NCBI GenBank assembly: GCA_023384095.1 | Contig: JAHDXT010000001.1 | Location: 124,001-188,000 of the forward strand | Direction of reading: 5' to 3' | Length of the DNA: 64,000 nucleotides | Origin: Hyphomicrobiaceae bacterium | GTDB taxonomy: Bacteria; Pseudomonadota; Alphaproteobacteria; Rhizobiales; Hyphomicrobiaceae | Shown: in pieces, positions 20,558-29,281 of the stretch | Numbering within the stretch: the stretch's first letter is position 1 | How the letters are laid out: every line of letters starts with the position of its first letter | Notes under the pieces: generated by a model | The model's database searches: none | Told to the model about the DNA's origin: nothing | What the model saw: the letters and a program-made list of their open reading frames with translations, nothing else | Position numbers and translations under genes: made by a program

Positions 20558-21961
20558 TCAATCGAGCTTGTCGAGATCGCGCAGATCGTCCCGTTTCGTG
20601 CTCGCTGGGGGCGTGGCGTGATCGAGCCGCAAGGCGACGAAGACGAAACCGTTGCCGCGCTTCACCCGCAAGAGTACCGGTTGGGTCCGGGACAAGCCGG
20701 CCAGATCCTTGGGCGATTTCACGACAGCGCCACCGGCTTCGACGATGACGTCACCGTCCTTCATGCCTTTCGCCGCGGCGTCGGAGCCCGGCTCGACGTG
20801 CGTGACGACAAGCTCACCCCTGTCCGAGGTCTGCGTCTTCAGCCCGTGCAGCGCCAGCGGATCGACAGGGCTTGCGTCTGCCGGAGCGGCAGTCGACCGA
20901 GGCTCGTCGGGAAACCGGCCCAACCGAACTGCAATCGTCTTCCTCAGCCGATCCCGCCAGATCACCACGCTGGCAGTGTCTCCGGGCCTCTGACCGGCAA
21001 TGGTGCGCGCGAGTGCGCGGCTGTCACCGGTCGTCTGCCCGTTCACTTCGAGCACCACATCTGCGGGCCGGAGTCCGGAATCCGCCGCAGGCCCACCGGC
21101 AGTGAGCTCACTGATCAGTGCGCCGGCCGTGGACGGAAGCCCGAGCGTCGCCGCGGTATCGGCGTCGACATTCTGGATCTTCACGCCGAGCCAGCCGCGT
21201 TCGACAGATCCGGACTGCTGCAGTTGCTGCGCGACATGCATCACCACAACAGACGGAACTGCAAACGCCACGCCGATGTTGCCGCTGGATGCCCCGGGGC
21301 TATAGAGCGCACTTGCCATTCCGACGACCTCGCCGTCGAAATTGAAAAGCGCACCCCCGGAATGCCCGCGGTTGATGGCGGCGTCGGTCTGCAGGTATTC
21401 CTCGGGCCTCCCGTCGATGCTGCGCTCTTTGGCCGAGATGACGCCGAGAGACACCGATCCCGCAAGACCAAAGGGATTGCCGATCGCGAATACGGGCTGG
21501 CCGCGCCGCACTTTTGCCGAGTCGGCGAAGCGAACCGCCGCCAACGATCCCGGCGCTTCCACTTTCAGGAGCGCGATGTCCGTGCGCTTATCGGATCCGA
21601 CGACACGCGCGCGCAGGCGCGTCGCGTCTGCCAGCGTGACTTCGACAGCACTGGCGCCCTCGACCACGCTGGCAGCGGTGACGATGTACCCGTTCGGCGA
21701 GATCGCCATGCCGCTGCCGTGGGATCGGCTGCTGGCGGCGGGGCTCGCGGAGTTGTCGGCGGTTGCATCCTTGGCAGCCGGTCCGGCAGGCTTTCCCTCG
21801 ACCGTGACGGCAACGACGCTTGCCGCGACGCGGTCGACGAGATCAGGCAGTCGTGTGAGATCCTGGGCCGCTGCGGCTACGGTGAGCAGAGCTGTCGAGA
21901 GCGCGCACGCAGCACACGCCAACGCGGATCTCGGCCGGTCTGGTCGTGATCGAAAGGACAT
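20558..21961 (-). CDS. HtrA/DegP-like protein lacking the catalytic histidine (pseudoprotease)
   Basis: The 467-residue precursor has a signal peptide (about residues 1-32), a trypsin-like domain, and two PDZ domains (about 255-345 and 380-450). The catalytic Ser is present (GHSGG, S201) and so is the Asp (KRTDIALLK, D128). The His position, normally in TNxHVV, reads TAASVV with Ser98. The enzyme should therefore be unable to use the normal Ser-His-Asp triad and may act as a chaperone or binding protein, or with changed specificity. The start ATG 21961 follows GGGGAGGAG. It is the first gene of the exported-protein block, 31 bases before the 1103-residue protein, its likely partner. Confidence 0.88.
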   Translation of the reverse strand: MSFRSRPDRPRSALACAACALSTALLTVAAAAQDLTRLPDLVDRVAASVVAVTVEGKPAGPAAKDATADNSASPAASSRSHGSGMAISPNGYIVTAASVVEGASAVEVTLADATRLRARVVGSDKRTDIALLKVEAPGSLAAVRFADSAKVRRGQPVFAIGNPFGLAGSVSLGVISAKERSIDGRPEEYLQTDAAINRGHSGGALFNFDGEVVGMASALYSPGASSGNIGVAFAVPSVVVMHVAQQLQQSGSVERGWLGVKIQNVDADTAATLGLPSTAGALISELTAGGPAADSGLRPADVVLEVNGQTTGDSRALARTIAGQRPGDTASVVIWRDRLRKTIAVRLGRFPDEPRSTAAPADASPVDPLALHGLKTQTSDRGELVVTHVEPGSDAAAKGMKDGDVIVEAGGAVVKSPKDLAGLSRTQPVLLRVKRGNGFVFVALRLDHATPPASTKRDDLRDLDKLD

Positions 21962-22685
21962 GGCGCGCTCCTCCCCGAGAGTAAGCACAGCTCGCCTCAC
22001 AATCGTTATTCCTAGGACATAATAAGTGGCAGGTCCAGCATCGCCGCGACGTTGTCGGAGTTTTCGGAACACTTCACCACCAAAAGTGCACACAGCGCGG
22101 CGGGTCGGTTTTTTGCTCTCTGAATGGCGTTTGTCTCAAACCGGGCGCGCCTCGCCAGATCAGGGCTCGGTCGAAACAAAAATGACGACGCAATTCCATG
22201 CGTAGCTATCGCGGCACTACGCCCGTGTTGTAAAGGTCTCTCCACCGACATGCGGATCAGAGACACCCGTAAAAGGATTGCTGGGTGGAACGTAACGCAG
22301 CCGAACGGACAATTGCAGTGGAAAGTCGGAGGGGAGGCGGCCTCGGGCTTCCATCAGTGGTCGGAGATTACAACGACACCCAAAGACCGCCACCGCCTTC
22401 TCGACACGAACGCATACGCCGGAGCATCTCATTCTTCGTCCCATTTGCCACGCGGCCTCCTATCATAGACAAGGATTATCTCTGACACGCTATGTCTGCA
22501 TTGAAGGAAACCGCGATGAAGCCTGGCGAAGGCGTGGAAGCAGCCATCCACTTTGCGGCGCCCGCCACCGAGAAGCTCTCCGGCATCGTGGCGGAATGGT
22601 GCCGCTGCCAGCCGCACCCTTGTGGCGCGACACCAGCGTCCGCAGAAACCCGTATCGGCCAGGCACGCGTGAAAGGATGAAAGAG
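21962..22685. other. long intergenic region upstream of the exported-protein block
   Basis: These 724 bases separate the divergent HtrA-like and AhpD-like genes and are visibly less GC-rich than their surroundings (runs such as cgttattcctaggacataataag). Several short frames exist, including a 62-residue one at 22492-22680, but none has a ribosome-binding site or recognisable sequence. The region is long enough for two promoters and a small RNA; none could be demonstrated. Confidence 0.5.
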
Positions 22686-23144
22686 ATGAAGCAGAGACTC
22701 GAGTACTTCGCCAAGGCGCCCGAGCTCATGCAGGCCGTGCTGGCGCTGAACAAGGCGGTGCAGGAGAGCGGGCTCGAGATGAGCCTCTTGCATCTCATCA
22801 AGCTGCGAGCCTCGCAGATCAATGGCTGCTCCTACTGCGTGGACATGCACAGCCGTGAGGCGCGCGAGGATGGCGAGAGCGAGCAGCGGCTCTACCTCGT
22901 TGCTGCCTGGAAGGAATCGCCGCTGTTTTCCGAGCGCGAGCGCGCCGCATTCGCCTGGGTGGAAGCAGTGACGCTGATCTCGAGCGGTGGCGTGCCCGAT
23001 GAACTCTATGCCGCGACGCTGAAGCACTTCTCGGAAGACGAGCTGGTCAAGCTCACCGTGGCGGTGGCCATAATCAATACATGGAACCGGCTGAGTGTCT
23101 CCTTCCACTCCATCCATCCGGTAAGGACGGTCGCGGCGACGTAG
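22686..23144 (+). CDS. AhpD/carboxymuconolactone-decarboxylase-like protein
   Basis: The 152-residue protein carries the AhpD-type active-site signature: NGCSYCVDMHSREAREDG contains the C-x-x-C pair followed by His. Such proteins act as peroxidatic or disulfide-reductase components, or in related small-molecule reactions; stand-alone family members are common and mostly uncharacterised. I chose ATG 22686, preceded by AAAGG about nine bases upstream, giving the standard N-terminus MKQRLEYFAKAPELMQAV. It reads rightward and converges with ssb; no operon partner is visible. Confidence 0.85.
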   Translation: MKQRLEYFAKAPELMQAVLALNKAVQESGLEMSLLHLIKLRASQINGCSYCVDMHSREAREDGESEQRLYLVAAWKESPLFSERERAAFAWVEAVTLISSGGVPDELYAATLKHFSEDELVKLTVAVAIINTWNRLSVSFHSIHPVRTVAAT

Positions 23145-23312
23145 GGAGCTCTACGCCTTGGGCGTTGCTGCAAATACTCATCCCTGCGGAATGAGTGCGG
23201 CGAAAACCATGGCGACCCGGAGCATCTGCCGGCCGGTCTGGACCGCGCCGGGATCGAAGCTTCGACGATCCTGACCCGAGGTGCTGGTCCGATAGCTCGG
23301 CCGGATCGCACT

Positions 23313-23816
23313 TCAGAACGGAATCTCGTCGTCCAGCGGCTTGTCGAAGCTCTTGCCGGCCGCCGGCTTGGCGCCCCGCTTCGCCTCGCCGTACCCGCCG
23401 GGCCCGGCATCGCCGCCGTAATCCGACTGCCCGCCCTCCTGCAGCCCGGCGCCTCCCCCGGGGCGGCCGTCGAGCATGGTGAGCTGGCCGTTGAAGCCCT
23501 GCAGCACGACCTCGGTCGAATAGCGCTCCTGGCCGGACTGGTCCTGCCATTTGCGGGTCTGGAGCTGGCCCTCGATATAGACCTTGGAGCCCTTGCGCAG
23601 GTACTGCTCCGCCACCTTGCACAGGTTCTCGTTGAAGATCACCACCGAGTGCCACTCGGTCTTCTCGCGGCGCTCGCCGGAACTCTTGTCGCGCCAGCTC
23701 TCGCTGGTGGCGATCCTGAGATTGGCGATCGGCCGTCCGTCCTGGGTTCGGCGGATTTCGGGGTCCTTGCCGAGATTGCCGACCAGGATCACCTTGTTCA
23801 CTGAACCAGCCATCAT
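23313..23816 (-). CDS. ssb: single-stranded DNA-binding protein
   Basis: The 167-residue protein starts [20 protein letters not shown] and has an OB-fold domain (about residues 1-110), a glycine-rich linker, and the canonical acidic tip DDEIPF that recruits DNA-repair and replication partners. It coats single-stranded DNA during replication, recombination and repair. The start is one of two adjacent ATGs (23816 or 23813). A perfect GTTC-N7-GTTC box lies about 125 bases upstream, so SOS control by an alphaproteobacterial LexA is likely. Confidence 0.97.
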   Translation of the reverse strand: MMAGSVNKVILVGNLGKDPEIRRTQDGRPIANLRIATSESWRDKSSGERREKTEWHSVVIFNENLCKVAEQYLRKGSKVYIEGQLQTRKWQDQSGQERYSTEVVLQGFNGQLTMLDGRPGGGAGLQEGGQSDYGGDAGPGGYGEAKRGAKPAAGKSFDKPLDDEIPF

Positions 23817-23940
23817 GAGCTCCTTGTGCTACGCCGGCGGCTGTCTGCAAATCGGGCCGCAGCCCGACATGCGCGATTCGCGTTGCATCACCGTATCCCG
23901 GTTGACGGCCGGCGCAGCCGTGTTGTCCACGGGTTTCGAT

Positions 23941-23955
23941 GTTCTCTCTATGTTC
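23941..23955. promoter_or_regulatory. candidate LexA (SOS) box upstream of ssb
   Basis: GTTC (23941-23944), seven bases, GTTC (23952-23955) exactly matches the direct-repeat LexA box known from alphaproteobacteria. It lies between the pentapeptide-protein stop and ssb, on the side expected for the ssb promoter. Confidence 0.7.
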
Positions 23956-24053
23956 CAGGATAGCGCAGCCGGCCTCACGGCGCAAGGCCGCTCCCGGATC
24001 CGCCGCACCGAAACGCCGCATCGCGGCGCCGGATCGGCACCCTCGGGGGCAGG

Positions 24054-26108
24054 TCAGTCGCCGCGCAGGTTGTCGACGGCGAGCGTCAGCTCGCGCAGCG
24101 GCTTGGGCGAGACGGTCCCCGAGGCGGGGCAGTCCTGCGACTTGAGCCGGTCGTGGATCGCCGCGATGTCGCCCCTGAACTGCTGCGCCTGGGCGCGCTT
24201 GGCGACCCCCGTCGCAACGGCGCCGCTGCCCCAGCGCGACCGGCACATGAAGCGAAGGAGATGCTCCGTCAGGACGACCGGGTAATCCGCCGGGTGGCTC
24301 GTGTGGGCGAGCACGAGCCGATGCCAGTGCTGACGCTCGGGCGACGATTCCCATCTGCCCCGCTCCGCGGCATTGATCACGTGCCCCAGAGCCTCCCCGA
24401 TCTGGGCTCTGAGCCCCGCGTCCTCGACACTTCCGATCACCGTCGACAGGGCTGCAATCTCGCTCTCGCTGGGGGCTGCGATGACGAGCCCGTCGAGATC
24501 GGCCAGATCGAGATTGGCCTCGGGCGGCGGCAGCGCCTGCCAGACGGCGGCGCCGCGAAGGTCCGCCGCCGCGAGCTTGGCGCCGGTGAGGTCCGCGCCG
24601 GCCAGTTTCGCCTGCTGGAGGTGCGCGCCTTCGAGATCGGCATCGCGCAGCACGGCGCCCTCCAGGCCGGCGTAGCTCATCACCACGGCCTGCATCCCGG
24701 CACTCGAGAAGTCGGCGAGCTGGGCATGGGCGCCGGTCAGATCGGCGCCTTGCAGCGAAGCGATCAGGAAGTTGGCCCCCTGCATCTGCACGCCGCCGGT
24801 GAGATCGGCCTTCTCCAGGCGGGCGCCCGAGAAATTGGCGCCGGCCAGCAGCGCGTAAGGCATCTCAGCGCCTTCGAGGCCGGCTTCCTCGAGCTCGGCC
24901 CCGCGCAGATCGATGCCGGACATGCGCGCCCCCGCCAGCCTGGCCCGCGAGAAGTTGGCCTCGCGGGCGCTGGCGCAGCGGGCGAGCTTCCGGTCCTCGC
25001 TCAGGATCAGCTCCGAGACGTCGGCGCATTGCAGTCTGACGTTGCGCAGGTCGGCCCCGACGAGGCTGGCGCCGTCCAGCGCGGCGCCGGTGAGATCGGC
25101 GCGGTTGAGATCGGCCCGGTCGAGCCGGGCGTAACGCAGATCGCGCCCGCGCAGGTTGATGCTCGGCTCGTCCGCCCCGGCCCGGCCGCCGCCGCTGACG
25201 AGGTCCTGGTCGGTCACCATCAGGTTGCGATGGAAGACTCCCCACAACGAGCCGTCGGCCCTGCTGGCGACGTAGGGGATCGCGAAGCCGACGACGAAGC
25301 GCTGCCGGCGCCCTTCCGCCTCCGGCGTGCTCCGGGGCAGGAACGCGCGCGTCATGCGATCGAGGCCCTCGTCCGGCACGGTGGCGATGAAGAACGAGAA
25401 GAAGGACACGACCGCGAGCACTCCCGTCGTCACCAGGAAGCTCATCGGGTGCTGCAGCGTGGTGCGCCAGAAGGCCCTGAAGAAGGACGTCTCCGCCCGC
25501 GTCAGGAAGATGCCGATCAGGATCAGCATCAGGATGTCGAAGCCGAGAGCCAGGCGGTGCGTCCAGGTGATCGCCACGTCGTGGTAGGGCAGGAACGAGA
25601 TCTGGATGTAGAGAAGCAGCACCACCGGCAGCACGACCAGCGTCAGCCAGGACATGCCGTGCAGGAATGCGCCCATGATCGCGCTGCGGTGCGGGCCGGC
25701 GACCGCCTGGACGAAGAAGAAGTTGTGTAGTTCCAGGCGCAGCGGATGCGTGCGCCGCTCGCTGATCTCGAGCGCGCGCACTGCGGCGTCGAACTCGAGC
25801 GTCTTGCGCGCGAGCAGCACGAGCTGCGAGATCACGCCCAGGTGGAACAGCACCAGCAGGACCGGGGCGAACCGGAAGAATTGCGTGAGCTGGATGTTGA
25901 CCTGCAGGATGGGCAGCGTGACCGCCGTCTCGAGCAGCAGGTCCCTGTGCGTCACGCCGGCGACGGCCACCATCAGATAGGCCATCACGCCGATGAAGAT
26001 GAGCCATGCCGTGTGCGACGTCTCGCTCGAGCTGTTGACCGCCTCGAGCAGACTGTACGGGTTGACCGGCGTCTCGCTGTCCGCGGCAGCACGGGCTGTC
26101 TCCGGCAT
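24054..26108 (-). CDS. membrane protein with C-terminal pentapeptide repeats
   Basis: The 684-residue protein has a membrane half with several hydrophobic segments between about residues 30 and 265 (for example WLIFIGVMAYLMVAVAG, LALGFDILMLILIGIFL). A long run of A-[DN]-L-x-x pentapeptide repeats covers about 310-530 (e.g. RADLNRADLTGAALDGASL), forming a right-handed quadrilateral beta-helix. A helical C-terminus of about 130 residues follows. It is probably an inner-membrane protein with the beta-helix on one face, acting as a scaffold. ATG 26108 follows a GGGGGG stretch. The next gene upstream is 179 bases away across a repeat region. Confidence 0.85.
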   Translation of the reverse strand: MPETARAAADSETPVNPYSLLEAVNSSSETSHTAWLIFIGVMAYLMVAVAGVTHRDLLLETAVTLPILQVNIQLTQFFRFAPVLLVLFHLGVISQLVLLARKTLEFDAAVRALEISERRTHPLRLELHNFFFVQAVAGPHRSAIMGAFLHGMSWLTLVVLPVVLLLYIQISFLPYHDVAITWTHRLALGFDILMLILIGIFLTRAETSFFRAFWRTTLQHPMSFLVTTGVLAVVSFFSFFIATVPDEGLDRMTRAFLPRSTPEAEGRRQRFVVGFAIPYVASRADGSLWGVFHRNLMVTDQDLVSGGGRAGADEPSINLRGRDLRYARLDRADLNRADLTGAALDGASLVGADLRNVRLQCADVSELILSEDRKLARCASAREANFSRARLAGARMSGIDLRGAELEEAGLEGAEMPYALLAGANFSGARLEKADLTGGVQMQGANFLIASLQGADLTGAHAQLADFSSAGMQAVVMSYAGLEGAVLRDADLEGAHLQQAKLAGADLTGAKLAAADLRGAAVWQALPPPEANLDLADLDGLVIAAPSESEIAALSTVIGSVEDAGLRAQIGEALGHVINAAERGRWESSPERQHWHRLVLAHTSHPADYPVVLTEHLLRFMCRSRWGSGAVATGVAKRAQAQQFRGDIAAIHDRLKSQDCPASGTVSPKPLRELTLAVDNLRGD

Positions 26109-26189
26109 TGCACCCCCCACTGATCACACCTGTCCGAGTGGGCGCAGACCATAACGGAGAAACTGTGGCAAGCGAGCCACTTGATGGGG

Positions 26190-26282
26190 CGTGAAATCGT
26201 GAGGTCGTGAGGTCGTGAAGTCGAGACTGCCCACGCATAAGCTGGCGATTTCACGATTTCACGACTTCACGATTTCACGACT
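26190..26282. repeat. 8-bp tandem repeats arranged as an inverted pair
   Basis: The left arm (26190-26223) contains repeats of the form TCGTGARG, and the right arm (26245-26282) holds four units of CGATTTCA/CGACTTCA, the reverse complement of the same octamer. The arms are about 21 bases apart and could form a long imperfect hairpin. The arrangement lies between the SDR stop and the pentapeptide-protein start. Confidence 0.7.
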
Positions 26283-26287
26283 CCCGC

Positions 26288-27061
26288 TCACCCGCCCAGC
26301 ACGGAATACCCGCCGTCGACCGGAATGGCCGTGCCGGTGAGGAAGTCGGACGCGTGGCTGGCGAGGAACACGGCGATGCCCGCGAAGTCCACCGGATCGC
26401 CCCAGCGCCCGGCAGGCGTCCGCGCCAGGATGCGCTCGTGCAGTCCGCTGACCTCCTTGCGCGCCTGCCGGGTGAGATTGGTGTCGATCCAGCCGGGCAG
26501 CACGCAGTTGACCTGGATGTTGTCCTTCGCCCAGGCGGTGGCGAGCGAGCGGGTCAACTGGACGACGGCTCCCTTGGTCGCGCCATAGGCCGGCGCCATG
26601 GGCATGGCGAAGATCGACATCATCGAGCCGATGGTGATGATCTTGCCCCCGCCCTGGGCCTTCATGGCCGGGTGGACCGCCTGCGCGCAGAAGAACGGCC
26701 CGCTGAGGTTGACGTCGAGCACCTTCTGCCATTCGGCGGCGGCGAAGTCTTCCGGCGGTCTGCGGATATTGATGCCGGCGTTAGCCACCAGGATGTCGAT
26801 GCGCTGGAACCTGTCGAGCGCCGCCTGCGCCATGCGCCTGACCGAATCCTGGTCCTGGACGTCGACCTCGACCGTGGCCACGCGCGCCCCGAGCTTCTGC
26901 AGCCCTTCCGCCGCATCGGCGCTTTTCTTCTGGTCGCGCGCGGCGATGACGATGGCGGCGCCGGCGCGCGCCAAGCCGGTGGCCATGCCGAGCCCGATCC
27001 CGCCGTTGCCGCCGGTGACGACGGCCACCCGGCCGGCAAGATCGAAGAGAGAACTGGTCAT
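26288..27061 (-). CDS. short-chain dehydrogenase/reductase (SDR family)
   Basis: The 257-residue classical SDR has the nucleotide-binding motif TGGNGGIGLG near the N-terminus, the structural NAGI motif, the active-site Ser in GSMMS, and the catalytic Y-x3-K as YGATKGA. It closes with the C-terminal DGGYSVLGG segment. It should interconvert an alcohol and a ketone using NAD(P)H; gluconate 5-dehydrogenase or 2-deoxy-gluconate 3-dehydrogenase-like enzymes are among the closest by eye. It begins at ATG 27061 and is followed by the inverted octamer repeat. No pathway partner is adjacent. Confidence 0.9.
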   Translation of the reverse strand: MTSSLFDLAGRVAVVTGGNGGIGLGMATGLARAGAAIVIAARDQKKSADAAEGLQKLGARVATVEVDVQDQDSVRRMAQAALDRFQRIDILVANAGINIRRPPEDFAAAEWQKVLDVNLSGPFFCAQAVHPAMKAQGGGKIITIGSMMSIFAMPMAPAYGATKGAVVQLTRSLATAWAKDNIQVNCVLPGWIDTNLTRQARKEVSGLHERILARTPAGRWGDPVDFAGIAVFLASHASDFLTGTAIPVDGGYSVLGG

Positions 27062-27189
27062 GTCGCCTGCTCCTGGCTTGAAGTTGTCGCCCCGGCCGCC
27101 ACAGTAGAGCCCGACCGGCCGCGAGTGGAAGCGCCAAGCTGCGAATTCCGATGCCGATAGGCAGTAGGCAAGAGTCGGTCCGGTCTGCT

Positions 27190-27600
27190 ATGAGCCGTGC
27201 CTCGGCGAGAGCGTCCGACGAAGCGCACGTGTCCTACGACTGCGGCAAATGCCCGGCCTACTGCTGCACCTACCCCATCATCGCGCTGAGCAGGCGTGAC
27301 GTGGAGCGGCTGGCGAAGCACTTCGGGATGACGCCCGAGGACGCCGAGCGGAAGTTCACCAAGCGGGCGTACGGCCACAAGCGCGCGATGCGGCGGAAGG
27401 CCGACCCGCATTTCGGCAGGGCCTGCCGCTTCCTGGACCCTGAGACTCGCCGCTGCACGGTCTACGCGGCGCGTCCGGCCGTGTGCCGCCGTTTCCCGGC
27501 CGAGAAGCGCTGCGGCTACTACGACTTCCTCGATTTCGAGCGCCGGCACCAGAACGACCCAGAGTTCGTCGCCACGACGGACAACGGGCTTTGGAAGTAG
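27190..27600 (+). CDS. YkgJ-like cysteine-cluster protein
   Basis: The 136-residue protein carries the pattern YDCGKCPAYCC near the N-terminus, then ACRFLDPETRRCTVYAARPAVCRRFP, which matches the zinc/iron-chelating YkgJ family. These are small putative metal-binding proteins without a settled role. ATG 27190 was chosen; an in-frame ATG at 27151 would add 13 residues. It is read rightward, 128 bases from the start of the divergent SDR gene. Downstream, 172 bases away, is the SBP56-like gene on the same strand. Confidence 0.82.
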   Translation: MSRASARASDEAHVSYDCGKCPAYCCTYPIIALSRRDVERLAKHFGMTPEDAERKFTKRAYGHKRAMRRKADPHFGRACRFLDPETRRCTVYAARPAVCRRFPAEKRCGYYDFLDFERRHQNDPEFVATTDNGLWK

Positions 27601-27772
27601 CTGCGCGGGCCGGGCTCCAGCCATCGCAGAGAGCTGTCGCGGTCCCGGGGGCATTACACGGATCGTTGCAACCAGCGCGTTTGCGGCGCAGACTGAATGT
27701 CAGCGTCAGGTGTTCACAATCGCGGCTGCTGCGTTGGCTGCCGATAGGGGCGGTCATACTGGAGGAAAAGTC

Positions 27773-29170
27773 ATGGTATCGACCTGGAAGCCCGATCCCA
27801 CTTTCTATCCCTCACCCCGCATGGCGATGAAAGCGCCGGCTGAGACGCTGGCCTACGTGGCGGCCTTCGACCCGAGGCGCCAGTCGCCGGACGGCCTCGC
27901 CGTCGTAGATGTCGACCCGGCCTCGCCGAGCTACTCGCAAATCCTCAACACGGTCGCCATGCCCAACACGGGCGACGAGCTGCATCATTTCGGCTGGAAC
28001 GCCTGCTCCTCCTGCCTGTGCCCCAATGCGCCGCACCCGCACACCGAGCGGCGCTATCTCGTCGTGCCGGGGCTGCGCTCCTCGCGCATCCACATCCTCG
28101 ACACCCGGCCCGATCCGAAGAAACCGCAGATCGTCAAGGTGATCGAGCCCGGCGAGGTGGCCGAGCGGGCCGGCTACACGCGCCCCCATACCGTCCACTG
28201 CGGCCCGGAGGGCATTTATGTGGCCTCGCTCGCCAATGGCCAGGGCGAGGCGCCGGGCGGCATTTTCTTGATGGATCACGAGACGTTCGACATCCGCGGC
28301 CGCTGGGAGATCGACCGCGGACCCCAGCAGCTCGCCTACGACGCCTGGTGGCACCTCGGTCACGACACGATGGTGACCAGCGAGTGGGGCCTGCCCGAGA
28401 CGATCGAGAACGGGCTCATCCCTGAGGTGCTGCTCGGCGCGAAGTACGGCCGGCGGCTGCATTTCTGGGACCTGCATACGCGCAAGCACCAGCAGACCAT
28501 CGACTTCGGCGACAAGTACCAGCTCGTGTTCGAGCTCAGGCCCGCGCACGACCCGACCAAGGCCTACGGCTTCGTCAACTGCGTGCTGAGCCTCGAGGAC
28601 CTCTCCTCCTCGATCTGGACGTGGCATCGCGACGGCGACAAGTGGGCGGTGACGAAGATCATCGACATCCCGGCCGAGCCGGCCGACCCCGAGCAGCTCC
28701 CGCCCATGCTCAAGGGGTTCAAGGCGGTGCCGCCGCTCGTCACCGACATCGACCTGTCGATGGACGATCGGCATCTCTACGTCGCCTGCTGGGGCACGGG
28801 CGACATGCGCCAGTACGACGTTTCCGACCCCATGAGCCCGAAGCTCACCGGCAAGGTGCGGATCGGCGGCATCGTCTCGCGCGCGACACACCCCGGCGCC
28901 GGCGGCAGGCCGCTCAACGGCGGCCCGCAGATGGTCGAGATCAGCCGCGACGGCCGGCGGGTCTATTTCACCAACTCGCTCTACGGTGTCATCGACGAGC
29001 AGTTCTACCCGGACGGCATCGAAGGCTGGATGGTGAAGCTCGACGCAGGACCCGAGGGCGGCATCGCCTTCGACGAGAAATTCTTCGTCCAATGGCCCAA
29101 GTCGCACCGGCCGCATCAGGTCAGGCTCGAGGGCGGCGACTGCTCGTCCGATTCGTACTGCTATCCGTGA
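27773..29170 (+). CDS. selenium-binding protein 56 / methanethiol oxidase-like protein
   Basis: The 465-residue protein matches the SBP56 family in length and in conserved blocks: FGWNACSSCLCP with the family CxxC, RPHTVHCGPEG, the DLHTRKHQQTIDFG strand, and LTDIDLS-type beta-propeller motifs (seen as TDIDLSMDDRHLYVACWGTGDM). Bacterial and human members oxidise methanethiol to formaldehyde, sulfide and peroxide with a metal cofactor. There is no signal peptide, so a cytoplasmic location is likely. ATG 27773 has a strong GGAGGAAAAG site. A small membrane-protein gene follows 111 bases downstream, separated by a palindromic repeat. Confidence 0.9.
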   Translation: MVSTWKPDPTFYPSPRMAMKAPAETLAYVAAFDPRRQSPDGLAVVDVDPASPSYSQILNTVAMPNTGDELHHFGWNACSSCLCPNAPHPHTERRYLVVPGLRSSRIHILDTRPDPKKPQIVKVIEPGEVAERAGYTRPHTVHCGPEGIYVASLANGQGEAPGGIFLMDHETFDIRGRWEIDRGPQQLAYDAWWHLGHDTMVTSEWGLPETIENGLIPEVLLGAKYGRRLHFWDLHTRKHQQTIDFGDKYQLVFELRPAHDPTKAYGFVNCVLSLEDLSSSIWTWHRDGDKWAVTKIIDIPAEPADPEQLPPMLKGFKAVPPLVTDIDLSMDDRHLYVACWGTGDMRQYDVSDPMSPKLTGKVRIGGIVSRATHPGAGGRPLNGGPQMVEISRDGRRVYFTNSLYGVIDEQFYPDGIEGWMVKLDAGPEGGIAFDEKFFVQWPKSHRPHQVRLEGGDCSSDSYCYP

Positions 29171-29180
29171 GGGGCGGACG

Positions 29181-29210
29181 GGGGGTCAGGCCCTGCGGGT
29201 CTGACCCCCT
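29181..29210. repeat. GGGGTCAG...CTGACCCC dispersed palindrome
   Basis: gggggtcag (29181-29189) pairs with ctgaccccc (29201-29209). The same core, with a GGGTCTGACCCCCTT right end, recurs at 55702-55732 after another gene. A 12-bp direct repeat ccccttcccatt follows at 29206-29217 and 29221-29232. The palindrome may stop transcription of the SBP56-like gene, but there is no T-run. Confidence 0.6.
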
Positions 29211-29281
29211 TCCCATTGAACCCCTTCCCATTCCGCCAAGTCATCTTGCGTCCACCGCTACGGGTTTTCTGGCTCGCGCAG

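Noticed and set aside
22492..22680. A 62-codon frame ending just before the AhpD-like start
   Set aside because: It lacks a ribosome-binding site and any recognisable sequence, so I treat it as chance.
23313..23816. Possible phage or plasmid origin for ssb
   Set aside because: The sequence has the canonical chromosomal DDEIPF tail and a LexA box, and no mobile-element genes are near.
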